Shown piece by piece: positions 16,618 through 25,613 of a stretch of DNA of 64,000 nucleotides. Positions within the stretch are counted from its first letter, which is position 1, and the number at the start of each line of letters is the position of its first letter. The notes beneath the pieces were generated by a model. The model saw only the letters and a program-made list of their open reading frames with translations. It searched no databases and had not been told where the DNA came from. Source of the DNA: Beijerinckiaceae bacterium (GTDB taxonomy: Bacteria > Pseudomonadota > Alphaproteobacteria > Rhizobiales > Beijerinckiaceae); assembly GCA_019745195.1 (NCBI GenBank), contig JAIETL010000042.1, forward strand, positions 1 through 64,000. Reading direction: 5' to 3'. A program made the position numbers and the translations under genes.

Positions 16618-17151
16618 ATGACCGCTCTCGCCAGGCTGCTCACCCGCATCAATGCGCGGATCAGCCTCTTTGCGCTGCTTGCCGCGGGCGCGGGCCTCGT
16701 CGCCATGACGGCGATCGTCGCCTGGACGGTGTTCGGACGCTACGTCCTGAATGCCACGCCGACCTGGGGCGAGCCGGTTTCGCTGTTCCTGATGCTCTGG
16801 TTCATCCTGCTCGGCGGCTCGGTCGGCGTGCGCGAACTCGACCATATGGGCTTCGATGTCGGGCTGCATTACACGCGCGGCAAGTGGAAATCGGCGCTCG
16901 TCATCATGAACGAGGCGCTGGTCACGCTCTTCGCCTGCGCCATGGTCTGGTACGGCACGGAACTCGCGGCCAAGGTCTGGAGCGACCGGCTGCCGATGAT
17001 CGGCATCTCCAAGGGCTGGGATTACGTCCCGATCATCGCCGGCGGCTGCCTGATCGCGCTGTTCTCGATCGAGAAGCTGCTGCTCTTCTTCACCGGCGAA
17101 AAGCTCGCGCCGATGCCGCTCAACGCCAACGGCATCAGTGGAGAGATCTGA
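16618..17151 (+). CDS. dctQ: TRAP transporter small membrane subunit, DctQ family
   Basis: Four-helix inner-membrane protein of 177 aa that supports the large TRAP subunit. Hydrophobic segments lie at about 17-40, 53-72, 90-110 and 137-155. The family pattern of WTVFGRYVLNATPTWGEPVS is present near residue 40. AGGACG precedes the ATG and the gene ends 3 bases before dctM. Confidence 0.9.
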   Translation: MTALARLLTRINARISLFALLAAGAGLVAMTAIVAWTVFGRYVLNATPTWGEPVSLFLMLWFILLGGSVGVRELDHMGFDVGLHYTRGKWKSALVIMNEALVTLFACAMVWYGTELAAKVWSDRLPMIGISKGWDYVPIIAGGCLIALFSIEKLLLFFTGEKLAPMPLNANGISGEI

Positions 17152-17154
17152 ACC

Positions 17155-18435
17155 ATGGCCATCACGATCCTCTTCGTCTCGTTCTCGCTGCTGCTGCTCA
17201 CCGGCGTGCCGGTGGCGTTCTGCCTCGGCCTGTCCTCCATGGCGACCGTGCTGTATCTCGGCATCCCGCCGGTTGTCGTCTTCCAGCAGATGTCGACCGG
17301 CATGAACGCCTTCGCCATGCTGGCGATCCCGTTCTTCATCTATTCGGGCGATCTGATGATCCGGGGCGGCATCGCCGACCGCCTGATCCAGTTCGCCTCC
17401 TCGCTGGTCGGGCATCTGCGCGGCGGCCTCGGCCAGGTCAACGTCATCACCTGCACGCTTTTCGGCGGCATCTCGGGCTCGGCGGTCGCGGACGCCTCGG
17501 CGGTGGGCGGCATCATGATCCCGCAGATGGTCAAGCGCGGCTATGCGCCCGACTACGCCGTCAACGTCACGGCCAACGCCGCGATCATCGCGCTGCTGAT
17601 CCCGCCTTCGCACAACATGATCATCTATTCTCTTGCCGCAGGCGGCACGATCTCGATCGCGGACCTGTTTACCGCCGGCGTCATCCCCGGCCTGATGCTC
17701 TGCCTCGCCCTGATGGTCGCGGCCTGGGCGGTGGCGGTGAAGCGCGGCTATCCCGCCGACGTCTTCCCCGGATTCATGGCGGTGGCGCGCTTTCTTGTGG
17801 CGGCGCTTCCCGGCATCTTGCTCATCGGCATCATCTTCGGCGGCGTCCGCTCGGGCGTCTTCACCGCGACCGAATCGTCCTGCGTCGCCGTGATCTACGC
17901 GCTTTTCGTCACGATCTTCGTCTATCGCGAACTCGACTGGCACGGTTTCATGCATGCCACGCTCGGCGCGGTGCGGACCACGGCGATGGTGCTGCTGGTG
18001 ATCGGCGCGGCCTCCTCCTTTGGCTGGCTGATGGCCTTCCTGCAGGTCCCGGCCGCGACGATCGAGCTGATGCGGTCGATCTCGGACAATCCGATCGCGA
18101 TCCTGCTGCTGATCAACCTGATCCTGCTCATCCTCGGCACCTTCATGGACATGGCGCCGATGATCATCATCTGCACGCCGATCTTCCTGCCGGTGGTCAA
18201 GGCGATCGGCATCGACCCGGTGCATTTCGGCGTGATCCTGATCCTCAACGCCGGCATCGGCCTCAACACGCCGCCGGTCGGCTCGGTGCAGTTCGTCGCC
18301 TGCGCCATCGGCAAGGTCTCGATCAGCGAAAGCATGAAGACGATCTGGCCGTTCTACGGTGCGAGCGTGGCGGTGCTCATGCTGATCACCTATGTTCCGG
18401 CCTTCTCGCTCTGGCTGCCGGCCCTGTTCAAATGA
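17155..18435 (+). CDS. dctM: TRAP transporter large membrane subunit, DctM family
   Basis: Transport channel of the TRAP system, 426 aa with about 12 membrane segments; it couples uptake to a sodium gradient in characterised members. Family blocks include FGGISGSAVADASAVGGIMIP, LLIPPSHNMIIY, the GTFMDMAPMIIICTPIFLPV region and LNTPPVG near the end. Its stop overlaps the uxuB start (ATGA), which ties transport to fructuronate reduction. Confidence 0.93.
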   Translation: MAITILFVSFSLLLLTGVPVAFCLGLSSMATVLYLGIPPVVVFQQMSTGMNAFAMLAIPFFIYSGDLMIRGGIADRLIQFASSLVGHLRGGLGQVNVITCTLFGGISGSAVADASAVGGIMIPQMVKRGYAPDYAVNVTANAAIIALLIPPSHNMIIYSLAAGGTISIADLFTAGVIPGLMLCLALMVAAWAVAVKRGYPADVFPGFMAVARFLVAALPGILLIGIIFGGVRSGVFTATESSCVAVIYALFVTIFVYRELDWHGFMHATLGAVRTTAMVLLVIGAASSFGWLMAFLQVPAATIELMRSISDNPIAILLLINLILLILGTFMDMAPMIIICTPIFLPVVKAIGIDPVHFGVILILNAGIGLNTPPVGSVQFVACAIGKVSISESMKTIWPFYGASVAVLMLITYVPAFSLWLPALFK

Positions 18436-19904
18436 CCCGACTTTCGACCGCGACGCTCTCCGCCCTCCCCGCCGCGATCCGCCGTCCGGCCTATGACCGC
18501 GCAGCCCTGAAACCCGGTATCGTTCATCTCGGCCTCGGCGCCTTCGCGCGCGGGCATCTGGCCGAATACACCGAGGATGCGCTGGAGCGCGAGTTCGGCG
18601 CATGGGGCATTACCGGCGCGAGCCTGCAGCGACCCGACCAGCGCGACCGGCTGAAGCCACAGGACGGACTGTACACGTTGCTGAAGCGCAGCCCGGCCGG
18701 CCCGGAGCTGCGCATCATCGGCTCCCTGCTCGATGTGCTGGTCGCGCCCGAGAACCCCGCCGCGCTGATCGCCCGCCTCGCCTCGGCCGGCACGAAGATC
18801 GTCTCGCTCACCGTCACCGAAAAGGGCTACTGCCACGATCCCGCGACCGGCATGCTCAAGACCGACCACCCCGACATCGTCCATGACCTGACAAACCCGC
18901 TCGCGCCGCGTTCGGCCGTCGGCATCATCGTCGCCGGCCTGAAGGCGCGCCGCGATGCGGGCCTTGGCCCCTTCACCGTGCTCTGCTGCGACAATCTCCC
19001 CCATAACGGCAACGTGCTTGGCGGGCTGGTGCGCGACTTCGCGGCCTTGTCCGATGATGGGCTGAGCCAGTGGATCGCAGCCAACGGCGCATTCCCCTGC
19101 ACCATGGTCGACCGGATCGTGCCCGCCACGACCGAGGTCGACATCGCGGAAGTCGAGGTCTTGCTCGGCTTGCACGACGCCGCTCCCGTCATCGGCGAGC
19201 CGTTTCGGCAATGGGCGATCGAGGATAGCTTCGTTGCCGGCCGTCCGGCCTGGGACGGGGTGGGCGCCCAGATGGTGTCGGAGGTCGCGCCCTTCGAGTT
19301 CATGAAGCTGCGCATGCTCAACGGCGCGCATTCCAGCCTCGCCTATCTCGGCTACCTCGCTGGCCACGAGACCGTCTCGCAGGCGAGCAACGACCCCGTC
19401 CTCGCCCGCTTCCTGCAGGGTCTCTGGAGCGAAATCATCCCGACCGTGCCGGCCCCGCAGGGCGTGGCGCTGGACGATTATGCCTCGGCGCTGCTGACCC
19501 GCTTCCAGAACCCGGCGATCCGTCACCGCACCTGGCAGATCGCCATGGACGGCTCGCAAAAACTACCGCAGCGCCTGCTCGGTACGATCCGCGATCGGCT
19601 GAAGGCAGGCGCGCCGATCGCCCATCTCACGCTCGGCGTCGCCGCCTGGATGCGCTACGTGCAGGGGACGGACGAGGCTGGCGCGGCGATCGACGTCAAG
19701 GACCCGCTCGCCGCCGAACTCGCGAGGCGGGCCGCCGGCGCTGGCCGCGACGCCAGAGCGCTCAGCACGGCCCTGCTCGGCATCGAGAGCATCTTTGGCA
19801 GCGACCTGCCGCGCGAGCAGCGCTTTGCACAGGCCGTCGAGCGGCATCTGGCGATGCTGCTCGACAAAGGCGCGAAAGCCACGGCGGCAGCACTGACGGC
19901 TTAG
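18432..19904 (+). CDS. uxuB: D-fructuronate (mannonate) oxidoreductase, mannitol dehydrogenase family
   Basis: Reduces D-fructuronate to D-mannonate with NADH. The 490-aa protein is a polyol-specific long-chain dehydrogenase. Its N-terminal nucleotide-binding region is IVHLGLGAFARGHLAEYT (about 29 on). The catalytic pattern K-x4-N-x2-H is seen as KLRMLNGAH (Lys292, Asn297, His300). A mannitol dehydrogenase is the close alternative, but with uxuA and uxaC in the same locus UxuB is the better call. It ends the rightward arm before a hairpin. Confidence 0.88.
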   Translation: MTRLSTATLSALPAAIRRPAYDRAALKPGIVHLGLGAFARGHLAEYTEDALEREFGAWGITGASLQRPDQRDRLKPQDGLYTLLKRSPAGPELRIIGSLLDVLVAPENPAALIARLASAGTKIVSLTVTEKGYCHDPATGMLKTDHPDIVHDLTNPLAPRSAVGIIVAGLKARRDAGLGPFTVLCCDNLPHNGNVLGGLVRDFAALSDDGLSQWIAANGAFPCTMVDRIVPATTEVDIAEVEVLLGLHDAAPVIGEPFRQWAIEDSFVAGRPAWDGVGAQMVSEVAPFEFMKLRMLNGAHSSLAYLGYLAGHETVSQASNDPVLARFLQGLWSEIIPTVPAPQGVALDDYASALLTRFQNPAIRHRTWQIAMDGSQKLPQRLLGTIRDRLKAGAPIAHLTLGVAAWMRYVQGTDEAGAAIDVKDPLAAELARRAAGAGRDARALSTALLGIESIFGSDLPREQRFAQAVERHLAMLLDKGAKATAAALTA

Positions 19905-19923
19905 GACGAGGCGCTGGAAGACC

Positions 19924-19946
19924 CCCCTCTCCTGAAAGGAGAGGGG
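19924..19946 (+). terminator. Terminator-like hairpin after uxuB
   Basis: A perfect 10-bp stem, CCCCTCTCCT with AGGAGAGGGG, closes a 3-base loop 19 bases after the uxuB stop. The following TTCC is only a short U-run, so termination may be partial. Confidence 0.55.
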
Positions 19947-20030
19947 TTCCTCGCGCTTCCTGTCGTCCACCGTAATCGCTATCGCGCGAAACCTCTTGAT
20001 TGCGATGGCTCCCTGCCGCCAGATGCCGGC

Positions 20031-20864
20031 ATGCTACGGCTCGACACCCTAACCGCTTCCCTCGTCCTGCTCCTGACTGCAGGCCAAACGCTCGCCCAGA
20101 CCCGGCCCACCATCCCCGATTTCTGGGACCCCCGCATCCGCATGGATCGGCCCGAGCCCGGCCCGCCGCGCGTCGTGCGCTTCCTGACCGACGACGAGTA
20201 TCCGCCGCTGCATTTCCCAGCGGCCGATGGCGGGCTGACGGGATTTTCAGTCGAACTCGCCCGCGCGATCTGCGAGAAGATGACCTGGAGCTGCACTATC
20301 CAGGCGCGCCGCTTCGACACGCTGCTGGATTCGCTCGCCGAGGGACGCGGCGACGTGCTCGCCGCAGCGATCAATCTGACGCCGCCGCTGCGGGCGCGTT
20401 TTGCCGCGAGCCATCTTTATTTCCGCGGCACGGCCCGCTTCGTCACGACGCGCGGCAACGCCTCGGGCGAGCTCGACACCGCCAGCCTGCGCGGCAAGCG
20501 TGTCGCCGTCGTCTCCGGCACGGCCCATCAGGCCTATCTCGACCAGCTCCTGCCCTTCGTGCAGCGCCGCGAGGCGGCCAATCCCGCGGCCGCGCTGGCG
20601 GCGCTCCGCAGCGGCGAAGCGGAGTATGTCTTCGGCGACGGCGTCGCGCTGTCGCTCCAGCTCGCCGGAACCGCTGGGCGCGACCTCGCCTTCAGCGGCG
20701 GTCCTTTTCTCGAGAGCCGCTATTTCGGCGAGGGCGTCGCCTTCCTGCTGCGCAAGGACGACCCGGCCCTCAAGCGTGGCCTCGACTATGCCCTGCAGGC
20801 GCTGCGCGACGACGGGACCTATGCGCGGCTGTTCCTGCGGTTCTTTCCCGTCAGCCCGTTCTGA
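20031..20864 (+). CDS. Extracellular solute-binding protein, family 3
   Basis: Periplasmic binding protein of 277 aa resembling amino-acid receptors. A Sec signal (LTASLVLLLTAGQTLAQ) is followed by a family-3 fold with DDEYPPLHFPAADGGLTGFSVELA (start of lobe 1), a serine/arginine ligand region around INLTPPLRARFAAS, and LRGKRVAVVSGTAHQAYL entering lobe 2. No permease or ATPase is adjacent, so it is an orphan receptor or a sensor-type protein. No strong ribosome site is visible at the ATG. It converges with the M20 gene 9 bases away. Confidence 0.8.
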   Translation: MLRLDTLTASLVLLLTAGQTLAQTRPTIPDFWDPRIRMDRPEPGPPRVVRFLTDDEYPPLHFPAADGGLTGFSVELARAICEKMTWSCTIQARRFDTLLDSLAEGRGDVLAAAINLTPPLRARFAASHLYFRGTARFVTTRGNASGELDTASLRGKRVAVVSGTAHQAYLDQLLPFVQRREAANPAAALAALRSGEAEYVFGDGVALSLQLAGTAGRDLAFSGGPFLESRYFGEGVAFLLRKDDPALKRGLDYALQALRDDGTYARLFLRFFPVSPF

Positions 20865-20873
20865 GCGGCGGGT

Positions 20874-22022
20874 TCAGCCCGCCGTCTCCAGCGCCTGCTT
20901 TGCCACAGCCGCCATCCAGCCGGCGCTCGCCGGGAGGATCGCGTCGTTGAAGTCGTAGCGGTCGTTGTGCAACTCGCCGCCATCCTTCACCGGCCCGTTG
21001 CCGATCCAGATGTAGCAGCCCGGCAGGCGCTCGAGGAAATGGGCGAAGTCCTCGCCCGTGGTGCTGGCCCTGAGATCGCGCCGGACGACGAGCCCGGCGG
21101 CCGCGCCGGCGGCGGCGGCGATGTCCTCTTCGGCGGCCGTGTTGACCGTCGCCACCCCATGCGTCGTCTCGACCTGCGCTGTCATCTCGAAGGTCGCTGC
21201 AATGTTCTGCGCGATGCCGTTGATCCGCGCCAGCACCCGGTCGCGCACGGCGGGCGCGAAGGTGCGGAAGGTGCCCTCGATGAAGACCGAGGTCGGGATC
21301 TGGTTGGAGGCCGCCCCGCCATGCACCTGCCCGATCGAGACGACCGCGGAATCCATCGGGTCGACATTGCGCGCCACCACCGTCTGCAGCGCGACGATGA
21401 GATGCCCCATGGCGACGATCGGATCTCGCGTCAGATCGGGCAATGCGGCGTGGCCCGCCGTGCCCTCCAGCGTGATCCTGAAGCGACCGGGCTCCGACAT
21501 CACCGGCCCGCGATGTATGGCGATGGCGCCCGCCTCCAGCCCCGGCCAGTTGTGCAGGGCGAAAATGCGCTCCATCGGAAAGCGTTCGAGCACGCCATCA
21601 GTCAGCATCGCCTGCGCCCCGCCAGCCCCTTCCTCGGCCGGCTGGAAGACGAGCTGCACCGTGCCGGCCCAGCTCTCGTCGCGCGACAGAAGCGCCGCCG
21701 CCCCGAGCAGCGAGACGGTGTGTCCGTCATGCCCGCACGCATGCATCACATTCGGCGTGCGGGATTTGTAAGCTAAGTCGTTGGCCTCGGCGATCGGCAG
21801 CGCGTCCATGTCGGCGCGCAGACCGACCGAGCGGTTCGAGCCCGGCCGCGTCAGCGTCGCCACCACGCCATGCCCGCCGACGCCGCCGACGAAGGGCACG
21901 CCGAGTTCGGTCAACTTCTGCTGGACGAAGGCGCTGGTCTGCGCCTCGAAGCGGCCAAGCTCCGGATGGGCGTGCAGATGCCGGCGCCAGCCGGTCAGCG
22001 TGTCGTGCAGGTCGCGATCCAA
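20874..22022 (-). CDS. M20 family amidohydrolase (hippurate hydrolase / N-acyl amino acid hydrolase type)
   Basis: Metal-dependent amidohydrolase of 382 aa. Metal ligands are seen in HACGHDGHT and in the PAEEGAGGA block with the catalytic glutamates. The dimerisation domain has GTAGHAALPDLTRDPI. The C-terminus contains TTGEDFAHFLERLPGCYIWIG. The best start is a TTG at 22022, seven bases after AAAGGAA; no ATG or GTG gives a complete N-terminus. Substrate is unknown; such enzymes release amino acids from N-acyl conjugates. Confidence 0.87.
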   Translation of the reverse strand: MDRDLHDTLTGWRRHLHAHPELGRFEAQTSAFVQQKLTELGVPFVGGVGGHGVVATLTRPGSNRSVGLRADMDALPIAEANDLAYKSRTPNVMHACGHDGHTVSLLGAAALLSRDESWAGTVQLVFQPAEEGAGGAQAMLTDGVLERFPMERIFALHNWPGLEAGAIAIHRGPVMSEPGRFRITLEGTAGHAALPDLTRDPIVAMGHLIVALQTVVARNVDPMDSAVVSIGQVHGGAASNQIPTSVFIEGTFRTFAPAVRDRVLARINGIAQNIAATFEMTAQVETTHGVATVNTAAEEDIAAAAGAAAGLVVRRDLRASTTGEDFAHFLERLPGCYIWIGNGPVKDGGELHNDRYDFNDAILPASAGWMAAVAKQALETAG

Positions 22023-22068
22023 GACTGTGTTCCTTTTGCAGGCGAAGTCGATCCCGGCCTTGCCTCAG

Positions 22069-22170
22069 CCCTCATCCTGAGGAGCGATCGCAGATCGCGT
22101 CTCGAAGGAGCCTCCAGTGCGCTCTGGATGATCCTTCGAGACGCCGCTTCGCGGCTCCTCAGGATGAGGG
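22069..22170. repeat. Palindromic repeat, type A, copy 4, in the 317-bp gap before lysK
   Basis: Outer arms CCCTCATCCTGAGGAGC and GCTCCTCAGGATGAGGG; the inner arms are GTCTCGAAGGAgcCTCCAG and CTGGatgATCCTTCGAGAC, less perfect than in other copies. The left hairpin is GATCgcaGATC and the right CCGCttcGCGG. The rest of the gap (22171-22339) should contain the lysK promoter, but I see no convincing -35/-10 pair and no other gene. Confidence 0.88.
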
Positions 22171-22339
22171 TTGAGGGACTTGGAGGGCACCTCACGCGGC
22201 AAGCCTACACCCGCTCAGCCTGGCGACAAGCTCGCATGCGCGCAGTCAGACCTGTCCGCGCCACGCATTGACGCCGCCCTTGCCGATCTGCCAAAGCCCT
22301 TGGCCCACTCGATTTTCCCTGGAGAGGACCGAACCAATC

Positions 22340-24040
22340 ATGCCCGCCTTCGACGCAGCCCTTGTTGACGCCGCCCAGCGTTCGGCCGCCTGGCCGTTCG
22401 AGGAAGCACGCAAGCTCGTCGCGCGGATCGGGAAATCGGGCAAGAAGGAGGTTCTGTTCGAGACCGGCTACGGTCCCTCGGGCCTGCCGCATATCGGCAC
22501 CTTCGGGGAGGTCGCGCGCACCTCCATGGTGCGGCATGCCTTCGAGGTGCTGACGCAAGGGTCGGTGCCGACGCGTCTGCTCTGCTTTTCAGACGACATG
22601 GACGGCATGCGCAAGATTCCCGACGGCGTGCCGGACCGCGCTTTGCTGGAGCCGCATCTGCACAAGCCGCTGACCGCGGTGCCTAACCCGTTCGGCGGCG
22701 ATTATGCGAGCTTCGGAGACCACAACAACGCGATGCTGCGCCGCTTCCTCGACACCTTCGGCTTCGACTACGAATTCGCCAGCGCCACCGATTATTACAA
22801 GTCCGGCAAGTTCGACGCGGCGCTGATCCGCGCCGCCGAGTGCTATGACCAGATCATGGCCGTGATGCTGCCGACGCTGGGGGCGGAGAGGCAGGCGACC
22901 TATTCGCCCTTCCTGCCGATCTCGCCGACCACCGGCCGCGTGCTCTACGTGCCGATGAAGGCGGTCGATGCGAAGGCCGGCACCATCACCTTCATGGACG
23001 AGGACGGCAGCGACACGACCCTGCCGGTCACCGGCGGCCATGTGAAGCTGCAGTGGAAGCCCGATTTCGGCATGCGCTGGTATGCGCTCGGCGTCGATTT
23101 CGAGATGTTCGGCAAGGACCACCAGACCAACGCGCCGATCTACGACCGGATCTGCGAGATTCTGGGCGCGCCCGCGCCGCAGCACTATGTCTATGAGCTC
23201 TTCCTCGACGAGGTCGGCCAGAAGATCTCGAAGTCGAAGGGCAACGGCCTGACCATCGACCAATGGCTGACCTATGCCAGCGAGGAAAGCCTGTCGCTGT
23301 ACATGTACTCGCGTCCGCGCGAGGCCAAGAAGCTACATTTCGACGTCATTCCCCGCGCGGCCGACGAATATCTGCAGTTCCTCAATGGCTATGAAAAGCA
23401 GGACTGGAAGAACCGGCTCGGCAACCCGGTCTGGCATATCCATGGCGGCGAGCCGCCGCAGCCGGAAGTCGTCGAATCAGGCGATGGCGACAATGCGGTT
23501 CGCACGCAGATTACGTTCAGCCTGCTGATGAACCTCGTCGCCGTCGCGAATTCCGAGGACAAGGCGGTACTCTGGGGCTTCCTGCAGCGCTATTCCCCGG
23601 CGATCTCGCCCGCGACCCACCCGCGGCTCGACGCGCTGGTCGGCTATGCGATCGCCTATTTCCGCGATTTCGTAAAGCCGGCAAAGCATTATCGCCTCGC
23701 CGACGAAACGGAACGTGCTGCCTTCGCCGTGCTCGACGCCACACTGGCGGCGCTGCCGGCCGATGCCGGCGCGGAGGCGATCCAGGACGCAGCGCTCGAC
23801 GTCGCCCGTGTCATCCCGCGCTACCAGAACCTCGCCGCCAAGAACGCCACGCCCGAGCGGCCGGGCGTTTCGGGAGAGTGGTGGAAGGCGATCTACCAGG
23901 TGCTTTTCGGCGAGGACCAGGGACCACGCTTCGGCTCCTTCGTGGCCATCTACGGTATCCCGGAGACGCGCGCCTTGATCGCCAAGGCGCTGGCCGGCGA
24001 GCTTGTGAGCGAACACGCCGCGTTCGTGGCGGCGCGCTAA
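22340..24040 (+). CDS. lysK: Lysyl-tRNA synthetase, class I
   Basis: Charges tRNA-Lys. This is the class I enzyme (archaeal type, common in alphaproteobacteria), not the class II LysS. The 566-aa protein has the HIGH-like motif [10 protein letters not shown] (His51) and the KMSKS motif KISKSKGN (from Lys295). Long helical C-terminal domain. The ATG at 22340 follows GGAGAGGA; the frame is open 24 codons further but without a site. The window has no class II enzyme. Confidence 0.93.
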   Translation: MPAFDAALVDAAQRSAAWPFEEARKLVARIGKSGKKEVLFETGYGPSGLPHIGTFGEVARTSMVRHAFEVLTQGSVPTRLLCFSDDMDGMRKIPDGVPDRALLEPHLHKPLTAVPNPFGGDYASFGDHNNAMLRRFLDTFGFDYEFASATDYYKSGKFDAALIRAAECYDQIMAVMLPTLGAERQATYSPFLPISPTTGRVLYVPMKAVDAKAGTITFMDEDGSDTTLPVTGGHVKLQWKPDFGMRWYALGVDFEMFGKDHQTNAPIYDRICEILGAPAPQHYVYELFLDEVGQKISKSKGNGLTIDQWLTYASEESLSLYMYSRPREAKKLHFDVIPRAADEYLQFLNGYEKQDWKNRLGNPVWHIHGGEPPQPEVVESGDGDNAVRTQITFSLLMNLVAVANSEDKAVLWGFLQRYSPAISPATHPRLDALVGYAIAYFRDFVKPAKHYRLADETERAAFAVLDATLAALPADAGAEAIQDAALDVARVIPRYQNLAAKNATPERPGVSGEWWKAIYQVLFGEDQGPRFGSFVAIYGIPETRALIAKALAGELVSEHAAFVAAR

Positions 24041-24051
24041 GGGAAAAACGC

Positions 24052-24741
24052 ATGAGCGAAGCCCTCGCCGCCAACCCCGTCGACGCCGCCATCATCCGCC
24101 GCCGGGCCGTGCGGGCCTTCCTGCCTGACCCGGTCGATCCGGAGCTGGTGCGGCATCTGCTGGCGCTCGCGGCGCAATCACCGAGCGGCACCAACATGCA
24201 GCCCTGGAGGGTCCGGGTGCTTGGCCCGCAGACGCGCGCCAAACTGGAGCCGGCGCTGATCGCGGCGCTGGACTCGCCGGACCTGCCCCCGGCCGAGGAA
24301 TACCGCTACTACCCGGAAATCTTCCGCGAGCCCTACCAGTCGCGCCGGCGCAAGGTCGGTTGGGATCTCTACGGCCTGCTCGGCGTCACCAAGGGCGATG
24401 TCGCGGGCATGAAGCGCCAGAGCGCCGCCAATCTCCGCTTCTTCGGCGCTCCGGTTGCGCTGATGGTGACGATCGACCGCGATCTCGAGATCGGCTCGTG
24501 GCTCGATCTCGGCATGTTCGTCCAGACGCTGCTGATTGCGGCGCAGGGGCACGGCCTCGATTCCTGCCCGCAGGCGATTTTCGCCCGCTTCCACCCGGTC
24601 GTGCGCCGCGAACTCGCCATCCCCGAGAGCGAGGTCGTGGTCTGCGGCGTCGCCATCGGCAAGGCCGATCCCGACGCGCCGGCCAACAGGCTCGTGCCCG
24701 AGCGCGAGCCGGTCGAGGGCTTCACGAGCTGGCTGGATTGA
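24052..24741 (+). CDS. Nitroreductase family protein (FMN-dependent)
   Basis: NAD(P)H- and FMN-dependent reductase of 229 aa. FMN contacts are expected from the N-terminal RRRAVRAF segment and SPSGTNMQPWRV. The C-terminal GLDSCPQ and VVCGVAIGKADPDAPANRL blocks are typical. The physiological substrate is unknown; related enzymes act on nitroaromatics, quinones or enones. The ATG is 12 bases after the lysK stop, suggesting cotranscription. The extended open frame upstream is the lysK shadow. Confidence 0.88.
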   Translation: MSEALAANPVDAAIIRRRAVRAFLPDPVDPELVRHLLALAAQSPSGTNMQPWRVRVLGPQTRAKLEPALIAALDSPDLPPAEEYRYYPEIFREPYQSRRRKVGWDLYGLLGVTKGDVAGMKRQSAANLRFFGAPVALMVTIDRDLEIGSWLDLGMFVQTLLIAAQGHGLDSCPQAIFARFHPVVRRELAIPESEVVVCGVAIGKADPDAPANRLVPEREPVEGFTSWLD

Positions 24742-24747
24742 ATGCTG

Positions 24748-24819
24748 CGTCATGCTCGGGCTTGACCCGAGCATCTCAGGCAGAAGGTTCTCGGGTCTTC
24801 GCTTCGCCCGAGAATGACG
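24748..24819. repeat. Palindromic repeat, type F
   Basis: A 72-bp inverted repeat: CGTCATGCTCGGGC at the left pairs with GCCCGAGAATGACG at the right, with the nested hairpin TGCTCGGGcttgaCCCGAGCA. It fills the gap between two convergent genes and may serve as a terminator for both. Confidence 0.75.
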
Positions 24820-24824
24820 GCGCT

Positions 24825-25613
24825 TCAGACGAACGCGACCGCCACGCGGCCCAACACGCCGAAATCCGCCTCGATCGCGTCGCCCGGCGCAATCGCGATC
24901 GGCACGAGGCAGGTGCCCGTCGTCACCACCTCGCCGGCCTTGAGCGTGACGCCGAGCCCCGACAACTCGTTGACAAGCCAGGTCAGCGCGATGCGCGGAT
25001 CGCCCAGCACATTTGCGCCAAGCCCGCTCTGGTCGTCTCGACCCGGCATCCGGGCAACGGGCTGATAGGCCGCGAGATCCAGGCCGCGCCATTCCTCGCC
25101 CGTGCTCGTCCCGAGCACGAACTCATGGGCGCAGGCATTGTCCGCGACGAGTTGGACATAGCCTGCGCTGACGAATTCCGCGAAGCGGCTATCGGGCACC
25201 TCGATCGCCGGATGCAGCGAAGCGACCGCATCGAGCACCTCGTCCTGGCTGTAGGGCTTTTCGCACGGAGCAAGGTCTCGCGCCATGCGAAAGGCGAATT
25301 CGACCTCGGCGACACGCATGGCGTTGCCGGTGAGCGAGGTCGTCGCCCCGTCAGCCAGCACGCGCTCGGCGAGAATGCGTCCGGCCAGCGGCCCGTCCAC
25401 GCCGATATGGGCCTGGCCTGCCTTGCTGGTTGCGGCGATCTTCCAGCCAAACAGCGGCGCGGGGCTGGAGCGCTCCAGCAGCGCCTGCATGGCATAGGCC
25501 TCGCGCCGGTCGGCGGGCCGCACACTCGCCGGCATGATCTCGCACTTCGTGCCGGCGCGCCATTGCGCCAGCAGGAAGGCCGCGCCTGACGCCAGTCGCT
25601 CCTCGCCGGTCAT
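24825..25613 (-). CDS. 2-keto-4-pentenoate hydratase-like protein (FAA hydrolase superfamily)
   Basis: Protein of 262 aa related to 2-hydroxypenta-2,4-dienoate hydratases and oxalocrotonate decarboxylases (MhpD type). GWKIAATSKAGQ and AEVEFAFRMARDL, with the acidic metal-ligand residues, are recognisable, as is the late LKAGEVVTTGT block. It overlaps the acyl-CoA dehydrogenase gene by ATGA, so it is translated with the pim-like operon. In the Rhodopseudomonas pim operon this last place is held by pimE, an enoyl-CoA hydratase. Its actual substrate is unknown. Confidence 0.8.
   Translation of the reverse strand: MTGEERLASGAAFLLAQWRAGTKCEIMPASVRPADRREAYAMQALLERSSPAPLFGWKIAATSKAGQAHIGVDGPLAGRILAERVLADGATTSLTGNAMRVAEVEFAFRMARDLAPCEKPYSQDEVLDAVASLHPAIEVPDSRFAEFVSAGYVQLVADNACAHEFVLGTSTGEEWRGLDLAAYQPVARMPGRDDQSGLGANVLGDPRIALTWLVNELSGLGVTLKAGEVVTTGTCLVPIAIAPGDAIEADFGVLGRVAVAFV

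Noticed and set aside
16491-18431. Long open frame continuous with uxuB (1137 codons in total) across the TRAP membrane genes
   Set aside because: It is an out-of-frame shadow of dctQ and dctM, rich in Arg, Pro and His as expected from GC-rich DNA; uxuB starts at 18432 with an ATGA overlap.
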